A DNA stretch of 64,000 bases, taken from contig JAPPHB010000085.1 of the NCBI GenBank assembly GCA_028821195.1, positions 4,580 through 68,579 on the forward strand, in the 5' to 3' direction. The notes beneath the pieces were generated by a model. The model saw only the letters and a list, made by a program, of their open reading frames with translations. It was not told the origin of the DNA and ran no database searches. Both the position numbers and the translations under genes were made by a program. The stretch comes from Gammaproteobacteria bacterium. GTDB taxonomy: Bacteria; Gemmatimonadota; Gemmatimonadetes; Longimicrobiales; Gaopeijiaceae. Shown one piece after another: positions 56,278-64,000 of this stretch (its first letter is position 1; each line of letters starts with the position of its first letter).

Positions 56278-57885
56278 ATGAACCCTTCGACCATGACCAC
56301 GCCGGCGCCTTCGGCTGCCACCTCCTCCCGCAGCGCCCGTTTGCTGGCGGCGCTGGGGCTCGAAGATGTGAATCCGGGCGGTTTCGCGGGCGAGTGGATG
56401 GGCTCCGGGCCCGAACTCGAGGTCCATACCCCCATCGACGGCTCGCGCATCGCGACCGTGCGCCAGGTTACCGAGGACGAGTACGATCGCATCGTCGAGC
56501 GGGCGCACGAGGCGTTCTTGCAGTGGCGGACCGTGCCGGCCCCCAAGCGCGGCGAGGTGGTGCGCCAGATCGGCGACCGGCTGCGCCGGCACAAGTCGGC
56601 ATTGGGCGAACTGGTCACCCTCGAGATGGGCAAGATCCTCACCGAGGGTGAGGGTGAAGTGCAGGAGATGATCGACATCTGCGACTTCGCGACCGGTCTC
56701 TCTCGCCAGCTCTACGGGCTCTCCATGCACTCCGAGCGCCCGGACCACCGCATGTTCGAGCAGTGGCACCCGCTGGGCGTGGTCGGGGTGATCTCGGCGT
56801 TCAATTTCCCGGTCGCCGTGTGGAGCTGGAACGCCGCCATCGCGGCGGTGTGCGGGGACGCCACCCTGTGGAAGCCTTCCAGCCAGACCCCACTCACGGC
56901 GATCGCATGCACGCGCATCGCGGGGGAGGTTGCGCGCGAGAACGGCTACGATCCCGCCATCTTCTCGCTGGTGGTGGGGCGGGGATCCACCGTGGGCGAC
57001 CGGCTCCTGCACGACCGGCGCATCCCGCTGGTATCCGCCACCGGCAGTTGCCGGATGGGCTACCGGGTGGCTCAGGTGGTGGGCAAGCGGCTGGGCCGCA
57101 CCATCCTCGAACTGGGCGGCAACAACGCCATCATCGTCACCCCGCACGCCAACATGGACCTGGTGCTGCCCGCGATCCTGTTCGGATCGGTGGGCACGGC
57201 CGGGCAGCGCTGCACCAGCACGCGCCGCATCATCGCGCACGAGTCCATCCGCGAGGAGCTGGAGCGGCGGCTGGTGTCCGCCTACAGGGATGTGCGGATC
57301 GGCGACCCGCGTGACCCGTCGACCCTGATGGGTCCCGTGGTGAACCACCAGGCGGTCGTCGACCTGGAGAGCGCGGTGCGCCGGGTCACGGAGGAGGGGG
57401 GCGAGATCCTCTGCGGAGGCGAGCGCCTGGACGGCCCGGACTTCCCCGGCGGGCACTACGCCACCCCCTGCATCGCCCGGGCGCGCAACGAGTTCGACAT
57501 CGTGCAGGAGGAGACCTTCGCGCCCATCCTCTACATCCTGGGGTACGGGAGCGCGGATGCGTCTCCGGCGCAGACAGTGGAGGAGGTGGCCGAGGCCATC
57601 GCCCAGCACAACGACGTGCCCCAGGGCCTCTCGTCGGCGATCTTCACCGAACACATGCGCGAGGCGGAGCTCTTCCTCTCCCACCGCGGAAGCGACTGTG
57701 GCATCGCCAACGTCAACATCGGTACCAGCGGCGCGGAGATCGGGGGCGCCTTCGGGGGCGAGAAGGAGACCGGAGGCGGCCGCGAGTCAGGCTCCGATTC
57801 GTGGAAGGCCTACATGCGGCGCCAGACAAACACGGTCAACTGGAGCCCGGAGCTGCCGCTCGCGCAGGGGGTGCGCTTCGGGTAG
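56278..57885 (+). CDS. Aldehyde dehydrogenase, ALDH7/alpha-aminoadipic semialdehyde type
   Basis: 535 residues (ATG 56278; ATG 56293 is possible). Motifs: ISAFNFPVAVWSWNAA, WKPSSQTPL, LELGGNNAI with the catalytic Glu, and GSVGTAGQRCTSTRR with the catalytic Cys. The AGQRCTSTRR and the GTSGAEIGGAFGGEKETGGGRESGSD end are typical of the ALDH7 (antiquitin, AmaB) branch, which oxidises alpha-aminoadipate semialdehyde in lysine breakdown. NAD+ is the likely cofactor. It follows the creatininase-like gene after 1 nt, so one transcript is likely. Confidence 0.93.
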   Translation: MNPSTMTTPAPSAATSSRSARLLAALGLEDVNPGGFAGEWMGSGPELEVHTPIDGSRIATVRQVTEDEYDRIVERAHEAFLQWRTVPAPKRGEVVRQIGDRLRRHKSALGELVTLEMGKILTEGEGEVQEMIDICDFATGLSRQLYGLSMHSERPDHRMFEQWHPLGVVGVISAFNFPVAVWSWNAAIAAVCGDATLWKPSSQTPLTAIACTRIAGEVARENGYDPAIFSLVVGRGSTVGDRLLHDRRIPLVSATGSCRMGYRVAQVVGKRLGRTILELGGNNAIIVTPHANMDLVLPAILFGSVGTAGQRCTSTRRIIAHESIREELERRLVSAYRDVRIGDPRDPSTLMGPVVNHQAVVDLESAVRRVTEEGGEILCGGERLDGPDFPGGHYATPCIARARNEFDIVQEETFAPILYILGYGSADASPAQTVEEVAEAIAQHNDVPQGLSSAIFTEHMREAELFLSHRGSDCGIANVNIGTSGAEIGGAFGGEKETGGGRESGSDSWKAYMRRQTNTVNWSPELPLAQGVRFG

Positions 57886-57894
57886 GACGGGACT

Positions 57895-58728
57895 TCAGTC
57901 CCTGCCTTTCCGGGCAGCTTGCCAAGCGCGCGCGTAGACGCCCGCGCGCACATCCAGGTAGCCGGGATACTCCTGGCGCGCTCGCGCGAGGACCGACTTC
58001 TCCAGCGTGATCGTCGCCACCGGATCCCGGGTCTCGAGCAGCACCTCGCCTGACGGTCCCGCGACCATGGACGGCCCTCCGATGACCCCCTGCGACCGGG
58101 TGCCGGGCCGGTTCACCGAAATCACGTAGGCGCAACTGGTGACCGCGTTCGCCCGCAGCACCAGCCGCCAGCGCGGGTAGGTTTCCGCTGGGGTGGCGCG
58201 TGGCAGGAGAATGGCGTCAGCGCCCATGGCGGCAAGCGCGTTGCATCCTTGAGGCCGGTTGGCGTCTGAACACACCTGCACCCCGATGCCGAATCCGCCC
58301 ACGTCGGCCGGTGCCTGCAACTCCCCGCCTGGATCGTAGTGATGCGCTTCCCAGTAGCCCTCTTCGTCGGGCAGGTGGATCTTGCGGTAGCGCAGCAACT
58401 CTTCGCCGTCGGCGCCGAAGAGCACCGCGGTGTTGTGCCGGCGGTCGTTGGTCTGGTCGCGCACGATCGCGCCGCCCAGCACTGCCAGCCCGGTCGCCCG
58501 CGCGGCCACGGCCATCGCGCTCTCCCTGGGTCCGTACGGAGGCTCGGCGTCGGCGTCGGACGGGACCTGGCTCATGGGGGCCCAGCGATTCAGCGGCAGC
58601 TCCGGCAAGACCGCCAGTTGCGCTCCTCGCGCTTTCGCCTCGCGCAGATGTGTCAGCAGCCGCTGCTCGTCGTCGCGGATCGGGAAGACGTCGGTGATGA
58701 GGGCGACAGTGAGAGATGCGGCGTGCAA
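57895..58728 (-). CDS. Nitrilase-superfamily carbon-nitrogen hydrolase
   Basis: 277 residues from TTG 58728. The Glu-Lys-Cys triad is Glu43 (VLPELPLN), Lys in YRKIHLPDEEGYW and Cys in VQVCSDANRP. Members split amides or nitriles, often N-carbamoyl or omega-amide compounds. Cytoplasmic. The ends of this gene and the dehydrogenase gene face each other with 9 nt between. The two palindromes at 58768-58790 lie upstream of its start. Confidence 0.93.
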   Translation of the reverse strand: MHAASLTVALITDVFPIRDDEQRLLTHLREAKARGAQLAVLPELPLNRWAPMSQVPSDADAEPPYGPRESAMAVAARATGLAVLGGAIVRDQTNDRRHNTAVLFGADGEELLRYRKIHLPDEEGYWEAHHYDPGGELQAPADVGGFGIGVQVCSDANRPQGCNALAAMGADAILLPRATPAETYPRWRLVLRANAVTSCAYVISVNRPGTRSQGVIGGPSMVAGPSGEVLLETRDPVATITLEKSVLARARQEYPGYLDVRAGVYARAWQAARKGRD

Positions 58729-58767
58729 TGAAGAGGCTTCCGGCTGGCAGCGGGGAGAGGGGGCAGT

Positions 58768-58790
58768 CTCTCTAGAGAGTACGGCCGTAC
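58768..58790. promoter_or_regulatory. Two abutting 12-bp palindromes upstream of the nitrilase gene
   Basis: CTCTCTAGAGAG (58768-58779) and GTACGGCCGTAC (58779-58790) are each perfectly self-complementary and share one base. They lie 40-62 nt before the nitrilase start on the minus strand and just downstream of the propeller lipoprotein gene. A regulator site or a hairpin in the transcript is possible. Confidence 0.5.
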
Positions 58791-58856
58791 GGCGGAGAGG
58801 GTCCCCTGATGGACGGTGCCGGGCCGGATTCCAGCGTCGGTGGTGGGGTGGCTCCC

Positions 58857-59945
58857 CTACCCGCCGATCTCCAGTTTCCCGATGTCGTACCAGTCAACGG
58901 CCCGGTCCGGATAGCCGTCGGGATCGTCGGGGCCGACGGGCCTGTCTTTCAGGATGACAAGCGTCGAACCCCGCAGATCGAAACCGACCGCTCGGTCCCG
59001 CACCTGCACCACGCCGATGAGCCGGGTACCCGCGTAGATGTCCAGATGCGAGAACCCCTCGTGAAATCGACGCGTGAGGACCCAGAGTCGGTCGCGGTCG
59101 TCGAAGATCGGGCGTCCGACGTTGTAGCGGAGGGGCGTCGTCCGGTATCTTTCAACGGCGGCCTCGGAACCGAACATGCTCGTCCGCTGCTGCGCCGCGA
59201 ATGCGTCCACCTCCGCCTCGGTTCGAAACTCCTCGACGTACAGGGGAGCTTCAACCAGCGAGGCGGCATCGCCGTCGCGGTCCTCCAGGAGGATCATCAA
59301 TCCGCCGCACGCGGGGAAGACGATTCCACCCGTTGGCGTGGGCACACCCCGCGCGAGTTCGTCCACCGTCCCCCGGTCGCATCCGGTATCAATGAGATCA
59401 ATGGGAAACGCCCTCTCCCAGACAATCGTTTCCGAAGCGACGTCCAGCTCTGTGTGTAGAATCTGGAACCCGGCTGACAGGTCGCCGGAGCGACTCGCCA
59501 TTCCGTAGCCGAACAAGACGGAATCGAAGGACGCCCTCGCCCTGTACGGCCCAAGGAAGGGAAGGGTGACTTCAGACACCAGCGTGCCCGTCGTTTGGAA
59601 GATGGTCATGCGAGCCAACCCCCAGTCGATGGCGCCGATGGTACCGCTGGGCCCGCCGACGACCTCCATCAGACTGCGGAATTCGCCCGGACCCTCGCCG
59701 GGTCGTCCGAAGGCGCCCACTTCTTCCCCATCCCGACTCAGGCAGTGGATGCGCTCTTCGTAGGACTCGATCACGCACGCTGTGGTCTCGTCGGCAAGGG
59801 CGATCGAGTTGATGCCGGTGAGAGGGGCGCTGGAGGTGCCTACCGGGTCCATGAGAATCACGGCCGCCGGCTCCGGGGTTGACTCGCACGCGGTGCAAAG
59901 GACCACGACTGAAGCAAGCGGGACCATGAGCTGCTTCATTCTCAT
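58857..59945 (-). CDS. Six-bladed beta-propeller lipoprotein
   Basis: 362 residues from ATG 59945 (59939 possible). Lipobox VVVLCTAC (Cys20). Blades include SIALADETTACVIESYEERIHCLS, GAFGRPGEGPGEFRSL (family RPGEGPGEF loop), IDWGLARMTIFQTTG and IFDDRDRLWVLTRRFHEG. Relative of the lipoproteins at 18466 and 39067. It lies between the second VPS10-like gene (84-nt gap) and the nitrilase gene. Confidence 0.85.
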   Translation of the reverse strand: MRMKQLMVPLASVVVLCTACESTPEPAAVILMDPVGTSSAPLTGINSIALADETTACVIESYEERIHCLSRDGEEVGAFGRPGEGPGEFRSLMEVVGGPSGTIGAIDWGLARMTIFQTTGTLVSEVTLPFLGPYRARASFDSVLFGYGMASRSGDLSAGFQILHTELDVASETIVWERAFPIDLIDTGCDRGTVDELARGVPTPTGGIVFPACGGLMILLEDRDGDAASLVEAPLYVEEFRTEAEVDAFAAQQRTSMFGSEAAVERYRTTPLRYNVGRPIFDDRDRLWVLTRRFHEGFSHLDIYAGTRLIGVVQVRDRAVGFDLRGSTLVILKDRPVGPDDPDGYPDRAVDWYDIGKLEIGG

Positions 59946-60029
59946 GCGGTCTTCCCTGGGAAACAGCGAGCGTTCCTCTGCCAGGGTTCCGGTGCGGCCC
60001 GTGGGCAGTCGGCTCCGACGCTTACGCCC

Positions 60030-63000
60030 TCACCGGTCCGCGACCGGCGCATCCCTGATGACGATCTGCGGGAGCCCCGCTTCCGCGAGCTGTCGGTTCA
60101 GGCGGGGGAGGCGGTCGCTGAGGATCCGCTCGAGGTCTTGCAGATGCACCTCCAGCTCCGCCGAAAGCTCTTCGAAGACCGCCCGATAGGCGCTGGTCGG
60201 CGTGCCGTCACCCCGCTCCAGGTGGCTCCGCAGGCCCGTCAGGCGATCGTTCAGCTTGATGGGGAAGGCGATCTTGTCCTTCGGGCTCTGGTTGCGGAGC
60301 TGATAGAGCTCTCCCGCGACCGCCTCGACCCCTGCCGTGAAGCGGGACACCAGGTCCGCCAGGCCAGCGTCATCGGTCGCGGCGACGATCGCGTCGGCCT
60401 GCGAGCGAAGGTCGCGCGCCAGCAGCACGCTCGTGTTCGCCCGGCTCTCGGCTTCGCGGATCGCCATGGCCAGGCGGAACTGATCGGTGAAGGCAATGGC
60501 GGGGATGTTCCCGAGCCGGGGATCGGGGTGCACTTCGAAGGTCGCTTCGCGGGTCGTGCCGCTGGCGGTGAGGCGCGCCCGGTAGCGTCCCGGCGGGGCC
60601 CATGGCCCCACTGCCGGGTTGCCGCCCTCCAGGACGATGCCGTCGAAGGTCACCGCGCCCGGGTAGCGGAGGTTCCAGCGGGCGCGCTGCGTACCCGAAG
60701 CCATGCTCTCGTCGATGAGGGTGCGCACGTGGTCTCCGTCGTCGGTGAGGATGTCGAGCCGAGCTCTCCGCCCCTCCGTCCCCGGCTGGCTTGCCCGGAA
60801 GTCGATCACCGCCGGGACCGATCGGCGGATCGCGTCGGCCGGCTGAAAAAGGTGTACGTCGGCGCTGGCGACCTCCGCGTCGACCTGCCGCAGGGTCTCG
60901 ATGTCGTCCAGCACCCAGAAGGAGCGGCCATGGGTGCTGATCACCAGGTCGCGCTCCTCGACGGACAGCCCGGTGACCGGCGTGTCCGGAAGCCTGAACG
61001 ACAAGTCGCTCCAGCTCGAGCCGCCATCGAACGACACGAACACGCCGTGCTCGGTTCCCGCGTACAGGAGTCCCGCGCGCTTCGGATCTTCCCGCACCAC
61101 GCGCACGAAGGCGCCATCGGGAATACCGTCACTGATGCGGGTCCAGGTTGCGCCGTAGTCGTCGGTGCGCCACGCGTACGGCGAACGATCGTCCATCTCG
61201 TACCGGATCCCGGCCACCATCGCGCTCGCGGGATCGTGCGGGGACACCGCCACGGTCATGACGCGCGTGTGCGCCGGCATGTCAGGAGGGGTCACCTCGC
61301 GCCAGGTCCCACCGTCGTCGCGCGAGACGTGCACGAGCCCGTCGTCGGATCCCGTCCATATCGTGCCCGCTTCATGCGGCGACGGCGTGATCGCGTACAG
61401 CGTGCCGTAGATCTCGGGCCCGTCCTGGTCCTTCACGATGGGGCCGCCGGAATCGTCGAGCGTCTCGGGCTCGGCGCGCGTCAGATTCGGGCTGATCTTC
61501 GCCCATGACTTGCCGTCGTCGAGGGATCTCCACAGGTGCTGCGACCCGACGTAGAGCGCATGGGGCGGCTGCGGCGCCACCACGATGGGGTAGGTCCAGT
61601 TCCATCGCTCCGGCATGTCGCGCGCGGGCTCGCCCATGACGATTCGGGGCCAGGGCTGGACGTCCGTGACCAGGCCGGTCGCCCGGTCGTAGCGGGTGAG
61701 CGTGTTGGTCGCGCCCGCGTAGAAGATGTCGGGATCGGCGGGGTGCTGGGCGATGTAGCCCATCTCGCCTCCGCCCACCGCGTACATCCACTCCGTGCCG
61801 GGGGCGCGGGGATTGCGCAGATGTCCCGGCTCGGACGACACGCACGCAGTCGAGTTGTCCTGCTGCGCGCCGCACACGTGGTAGGGGAAGTCCGAGGTCG
61901 TCGTCAGGCGATAGATCTGCGCCGTCGGATACCGCATCGAGGTCCACGTCCGGCCCCCGTTCACCGTCACCACGCCGCCCCCGTCGTTCCCGTTGATCAT
62001 GCGCAACGGGTTGGTCGGATCGATCCACAGGTCATGATGGTCCGCGTGGGTCTCGGGAACGCTCTCGAGCGCCTTTCCGCCGTCGGTCGAGCGCATGAGC
62101 CTGAAGTTGAGGATGTAGAGGGTGTTGCGGTCGACCGGGTCGGCCTCCAGGCGCTGGAAATAGAAGGCGCGCTGCCAGATGTCGCGGTGTCCGTTGATGA
62201 ACTCCCAGGTCCGGCCGCCGTCGTCGGACCGGTAAAGCCCGCCCTCTTCGGCTTCGAGGTTGGCCCACACCCTGTCCGGATCCGCGCCTGACACGGTGAT
62301 CGTGATCTTGCCGAGGACGCCATCCGGAAGGCCCGGATTGCGCGTGATCTCGCTCCAGGTGTCGCCGCCGTCGGTGGTCTTGAAGATCCCTGACCCCTCG
62401 CCGCCGCTCCACAGGCGCCACGGCTTGCGGTACACCTGCCAGAGCGTGGCGTACAGGACATCCGGATCGCTCGGATCCATGACCAGGTCGACCGCTCCTG
62501 TGCGCTCGTCGCGGAAGAGGATCTTCTCCCAGGTCCTGCCTCCGTCGGTGGTGCGGAAGACGCCGCGCTCGGAGTTGGGTCCGAAGGGGTGGCCGAGCGC
62601 CGCCACGTAGGCGCGGTCCGGGTCGGTGGGATGGATGCGGATGCGCCCGATCGCGTGGGTGTCGGCGAGGCCGAGGTGCCGCCAGCTCTTTCCGGCGTCG
62701 TCGGAGCGGTAGACGCCGTCCCCTTGGAGGACGTTGGCGCGCAGTTGCACCTCGCCCATGCCGATGTAGACGATGTCGGGGTCGGAGGGCGCCATCGCGA
62801 CCGCGCCCACCGAGGCGCTGCTCACTTGGCCGTCGGTCACCGGGGTCCAGGTGGAGCCTCCGTCGGTGGTCTTGAACAGCCCTCCACCGGTCGCGCCGAA
62901 GTAGTACTCGAAGGGGCGGTCGGCGTGGCCCGCGACCGCAATGGAGCGGCCGCCCCGGTCCGGGCCGATGGAGCGCCATTCCATGGGGGGGAGGAGGGAG

Positions 63001-63128
63001 ATGGGGTTCTGGGCGGTGAGTTGGGCGGGCTTCGCGGCGAGGGAGATCGCGGCCAGTGACATTGCGGCGAGCAGCGAGATCGCGAGCAGCGGGGCTCGAA
63101 TGATCGGCGAAGGAATGCTGTCGGTCAT
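60030..63128 (-). CDS. Secreted VPS10/sortilin-like BNR-repeat protein (second copy)
   Basis: ATG 63128 has GGAGG 6 nt upstream. 1032 residues with a signal peptide that itself repeats (LLAISLLAAMSLAAISLAA). BNR/Asp-box repeats run through the first 700 residues: KTTDGGSTW, RSDDAGKSW, RTTDGGRTW, KTTDGGDTW, RSDDGGRTW, TVNGGRTW. The C-terminal Ig-like and helical tail follows the same plan as the protein at 9134-12241, so the two are paralogues. Possibly involved in protein or carbohydrate binding outside the cell; no catalytic residues can be named. Confidence 0.86.
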   Translation of the reverse strand: MTDSIPSPIIRAPLLAISLLAAMSLAAISLAAKPAQLTAQNPISLLPPMEWRSIGPDRGGRSIAVAGHADRPFEYYFGATGGGLFKTTDGGSTWTPVTDGQVSSASVGAVAMAPSDPDIVYIGMGEVQLRANVLQGDGVYRSDDAGKSWRHLGLADTHAIGRIRIHPTDPDRAYVAALGHPFGPNSERGVFRTTDGGRTWEKILFRDERTGAVDLVMDPSDPDVLYATLWQVYRKPWRLWSGGEGSGIFKTTDGGDTWSEITRNPGLPDGVLGKITITVSGADPDRVWANLEAEEGGLYRSDDGGRTWEFINGHRDIWQRAFYFQRLEADPVDRNTLYILNFRLMRSTDGGKALESVPETHADHHDLWIDPTNPLRMINGNDGGGVVTVNGGRTWTSMRYPTAQIYRLTTTSDFPYHVCGAQQDNSTACVSSEPGHLRNPRAPGTEWMYAVGGGEMGYIAQHPADPDIFYAGATNTLTRYDRATGLVTDVQPWPRIVMGEPARDMPERWNWTYPIVVAPQPPHALYVGSQHLWRSLDDGKSWAKISPNLTRAEPETLDDSGGPIVKDQDGPEIYGTLYAITPSPHEAGTIWTGSDDGLVHVSRDDGGTWREVTPPDMPAHTRVMTVAVSPHDPASAMVAGIRYEMDDRSPYAWRTDDYGATWTRISDGIPDGAFVRVVREDPKRAGLLYAGTEHGVFVSFDGGSSWSDLSFRLPDTPVTGLSVEERDLVISTHGRSFWVLDDIETLRQVDAEVASADVHLFQPADAIRRSVPAVIDFRASQPGTEGRRARLDILTDDGDHVRTLIDESMASGTQRARWNLRYPGAVTFDGIVLEGGNPAVGPWAPPGRYRARLTASGTTREATFEVHPDPRLGNIPAIAFTDQFRLAMAIREAESRANTSVLLARDLRSQADAIVAATDDAGLADLVSRFTAGVEAVAGELYQLRNQSPKDKIAFPIKLNDRLTGLRSHLERGDGTPTSAYRAVFEELSAELEVHLQDLERILSDRLPRLNRQLAEAGLPQIVIRDAPVADR

Positions 63129-63266
63129 GCTGCCTCCGAATCCATGGTCCGGCCCCTCGGTTGTGGGCCGGCTTTCTACCGTAGGTGGGCGCCTATGGCC
63201 CAGCAACCGGTGACTCGGTGGGGTTCCTGGAGGCCGGTTCGGTTGGACGGGGCGTTGGCGCGCTCT

Positions 63267-63289
63267 AACCCTGACGTAACGTTAGGGTT
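63267..63289. promoter_or_regulatory. 23-bp near-perfect palindrome upstream of the IorA-like gene
   Basis: Arms AACCCT (63267-63272) and AGGGTT (63284-63289) enclose ACGT-A-ACGT; one pair is mismatched. It lies in the 286-nt divergent gap, 126 nt before the start at 63415. The core CTGACGTAACGT is also found at 20780-20791. Confidence 0.55.
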
Positions 63290-63414
63290 GGGACAGGGAC
63301 TGCAGGAGCCGGGTCGCGGATTCGCGGGTGGCGGTGATCGAGACGGCACGGCAATTTCCATCCCTGCGCGCTGCGCGGCGACCACGAGGTCGTCCATCGA
63401 AAGGAGATGCATCG

Positions 63415-63891
63415 ATGAGCGAGATCACGCTCAGGGTAAACGGCGAGACGCATACGCTCGATGTCGATCCGTCGACGCCGCTGTTGTATGTCCTTCGCAA
63501 CGATCTCGGATTGCGGGGACCCCGCTTCGGCTGTGGCCTGGCTCAGTGCGGAACGTGCACGGTGCTGATGGATGGGCGCGCGATCCGTTCCTGCAACCGG
63601 CCGGTTTCGCGTTCGACGGGCGAGATCACGACCCTGGAGGGACTGCCCGAGAACGGGGAGTTGCATCCGGTGCAGCAGGCGTGGATCGACGAGCAGGTGC
63701 CGCAGTGCGGGTACTGCCAGAACGGACAGATCCTCACCGCCGCGGCGCTGCTGAGCTACAGTCCCAACCCGAGCGACGACGAAATCCGCGAGGGCATGAA
63801 TCGCGTGCTCTGCCGCTGCATGACCTACTACCGGATCCAGTCGGCGGTGAAGCGTGCGGCCGAGGCGATGGCCGAAGGGGAGGGTCGATGA
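63415..63891 (+). CDS. IorA-like [2Fe-2S] subunit of a molybdenum hydroxylase
   Basis: ATG 63415 follows AAGGAG (63401-63406). 158 residues. Cluster 1: Cys40, 45, 48, 60 (GCGLAQCGTC). Cluster 2: Cys98, 101, 133, 135 (CGYCQNG, CRC). The CGYCQNGQI form and CRC-MTYYRI match the isoquinoline 1-oxidoreductase / aldehyde-oxidase small-subunit branch, which lacks an FAD subunit and passes electrons to cytochromes. 4-nt overlap with the large subunit. Confidence 0.94.
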   Translation: MSEITLRVNGETHTLDVDPSTPLLYVLRNDLGLRGPRFGCGLAQCGTCTVLMDGRAIRSCNRPVSRSTGEITTLEGLPENGELHPVQQAWIDEQVPQCGYCQNGQILTAAALLSYSPNPSDDEIREGMNRVLCRCMTYYRIQSAVKRAAEAMAEGEGR

Positions 63892-64000
63892 GCGGCGGGC
63901 GTCAGGTCCCCACGGCGCTCGACGACGCGCTCGCGCGCTGGGGCGGAACGACATCCCGGCGCGACTTTGTCAAGGCTTCGGGACTGTTCGTCTTCGGGTT
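63888..64000 (+). CDS. Start of a Tat-exported IorB-like molybdenum hydroxylase large subunit (partial)
   Basis: The frame begins at ATG 63888 (ATGA overlap) and runs off the window. The first residues contain TSRRDFVKASGLFVFG, a twin-arginine (S/T-R-R-x-F-x-K) signal. A Tat signal on the large subunit, next to an IorA-like small subunit, fits a periplasmic aldehyde- or N-heterocycle-oxidising enzyme. Only 37 codons are visible. Confidence 0.85.
   Translation, partial: MSGGRQVPTALDDALARWGGTTSRRDFVKASGLFVFG

Noticed and set aside
60138-61508. Long plus-strand open frame opposite the second VPS10-like gene
   Set aside because: The same shadow effect; the minus strand has regular BNR repeats and a signal peptide.

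Overview
The window is high-GC DNA with tightly packed genes on both strands. No rRNA, tRNA, CRISPR array or insertion sequence was recognised. The gene content fits a Gram-negative heterotroph of the Gemmatimonadota type: TonB-dependent receptors with carboxypeptidase-regulatory N-domains, many lipoproteins with beta-propeller folds, VPS10/sortilin-like secreted proteins, a DUF1028 protein, a PQQ dehydrogenase and molybdenum hydroxylases. That assignment is inference from gene families, not from a marker gene.

Left part (1-23.7 kb). Two related lipoproteins carry Ig-like repeats (112-3714). A sirtuin and a VTT membrane protein form a small minus-strand pair. A monohaem cytochrome c and a large TonB-dependent receptor follow on the plus strand. 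A minus-strand run then reads small membrane protein, TPR protein, DUF4159 protein, PQQ dehydrogenase with an N-terminal cytochrome c domain, and a VPS10-like secreted protein. Next come an isoprenylcysteine-methyltransferase-like protein, a six-bladed-propeller lipoprotein, a possible RelB-like antitoxin remnant, an outer-membrane protein, an MpaB-type oxygenase and a DUF1028 protein.

Middle (23.9-42.1 kb). Genes for a form II (non-CO-type) Cox-like molybdenum hydroxylase lie in the order S, L, M, D. Its vWA gene, coxE, follows only after an insert of two exported beta-type proteins, a MazEF module and an FG-GAP lipoprotein. CoxE is followed almost without gap by a TonB receptor and three propeller lipoproteins (33638-40311), the most system-like arrangement in the window. 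A Phd/VapC module and two minus-strand genes that together make an XdhC/CoxF maturation factor close this part.

Right part (42.2-64 kb). A complete MoxR-DUF58-BatA-E operon (42168-50686), mostly with 4-nt overlaps, encodes an AAA ATPase, vWA proteins and TPR/membrane partners. After it come a DUF4143 ATPase, twin proteins that look like the front part of a TonB receptor without a barrel, and a metabolic run (quinone oxidoreductase, exported creatininase-like protein with altered metal ligands, ALDH7-type dehydrogenase). On the minus strand lie a nitrilase-family amidase, another propeller lipoprotein and a second VPS10-like protein. The window ends in a second molybdenum hydroxylase (IorA-like subunit and the start of a Tat-exported IorB-like subunit).

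Several perfect or near-perfect palindromes and short tandem repeats sit at gene starts and are listed separately, because they are the signals least explained by the genes.
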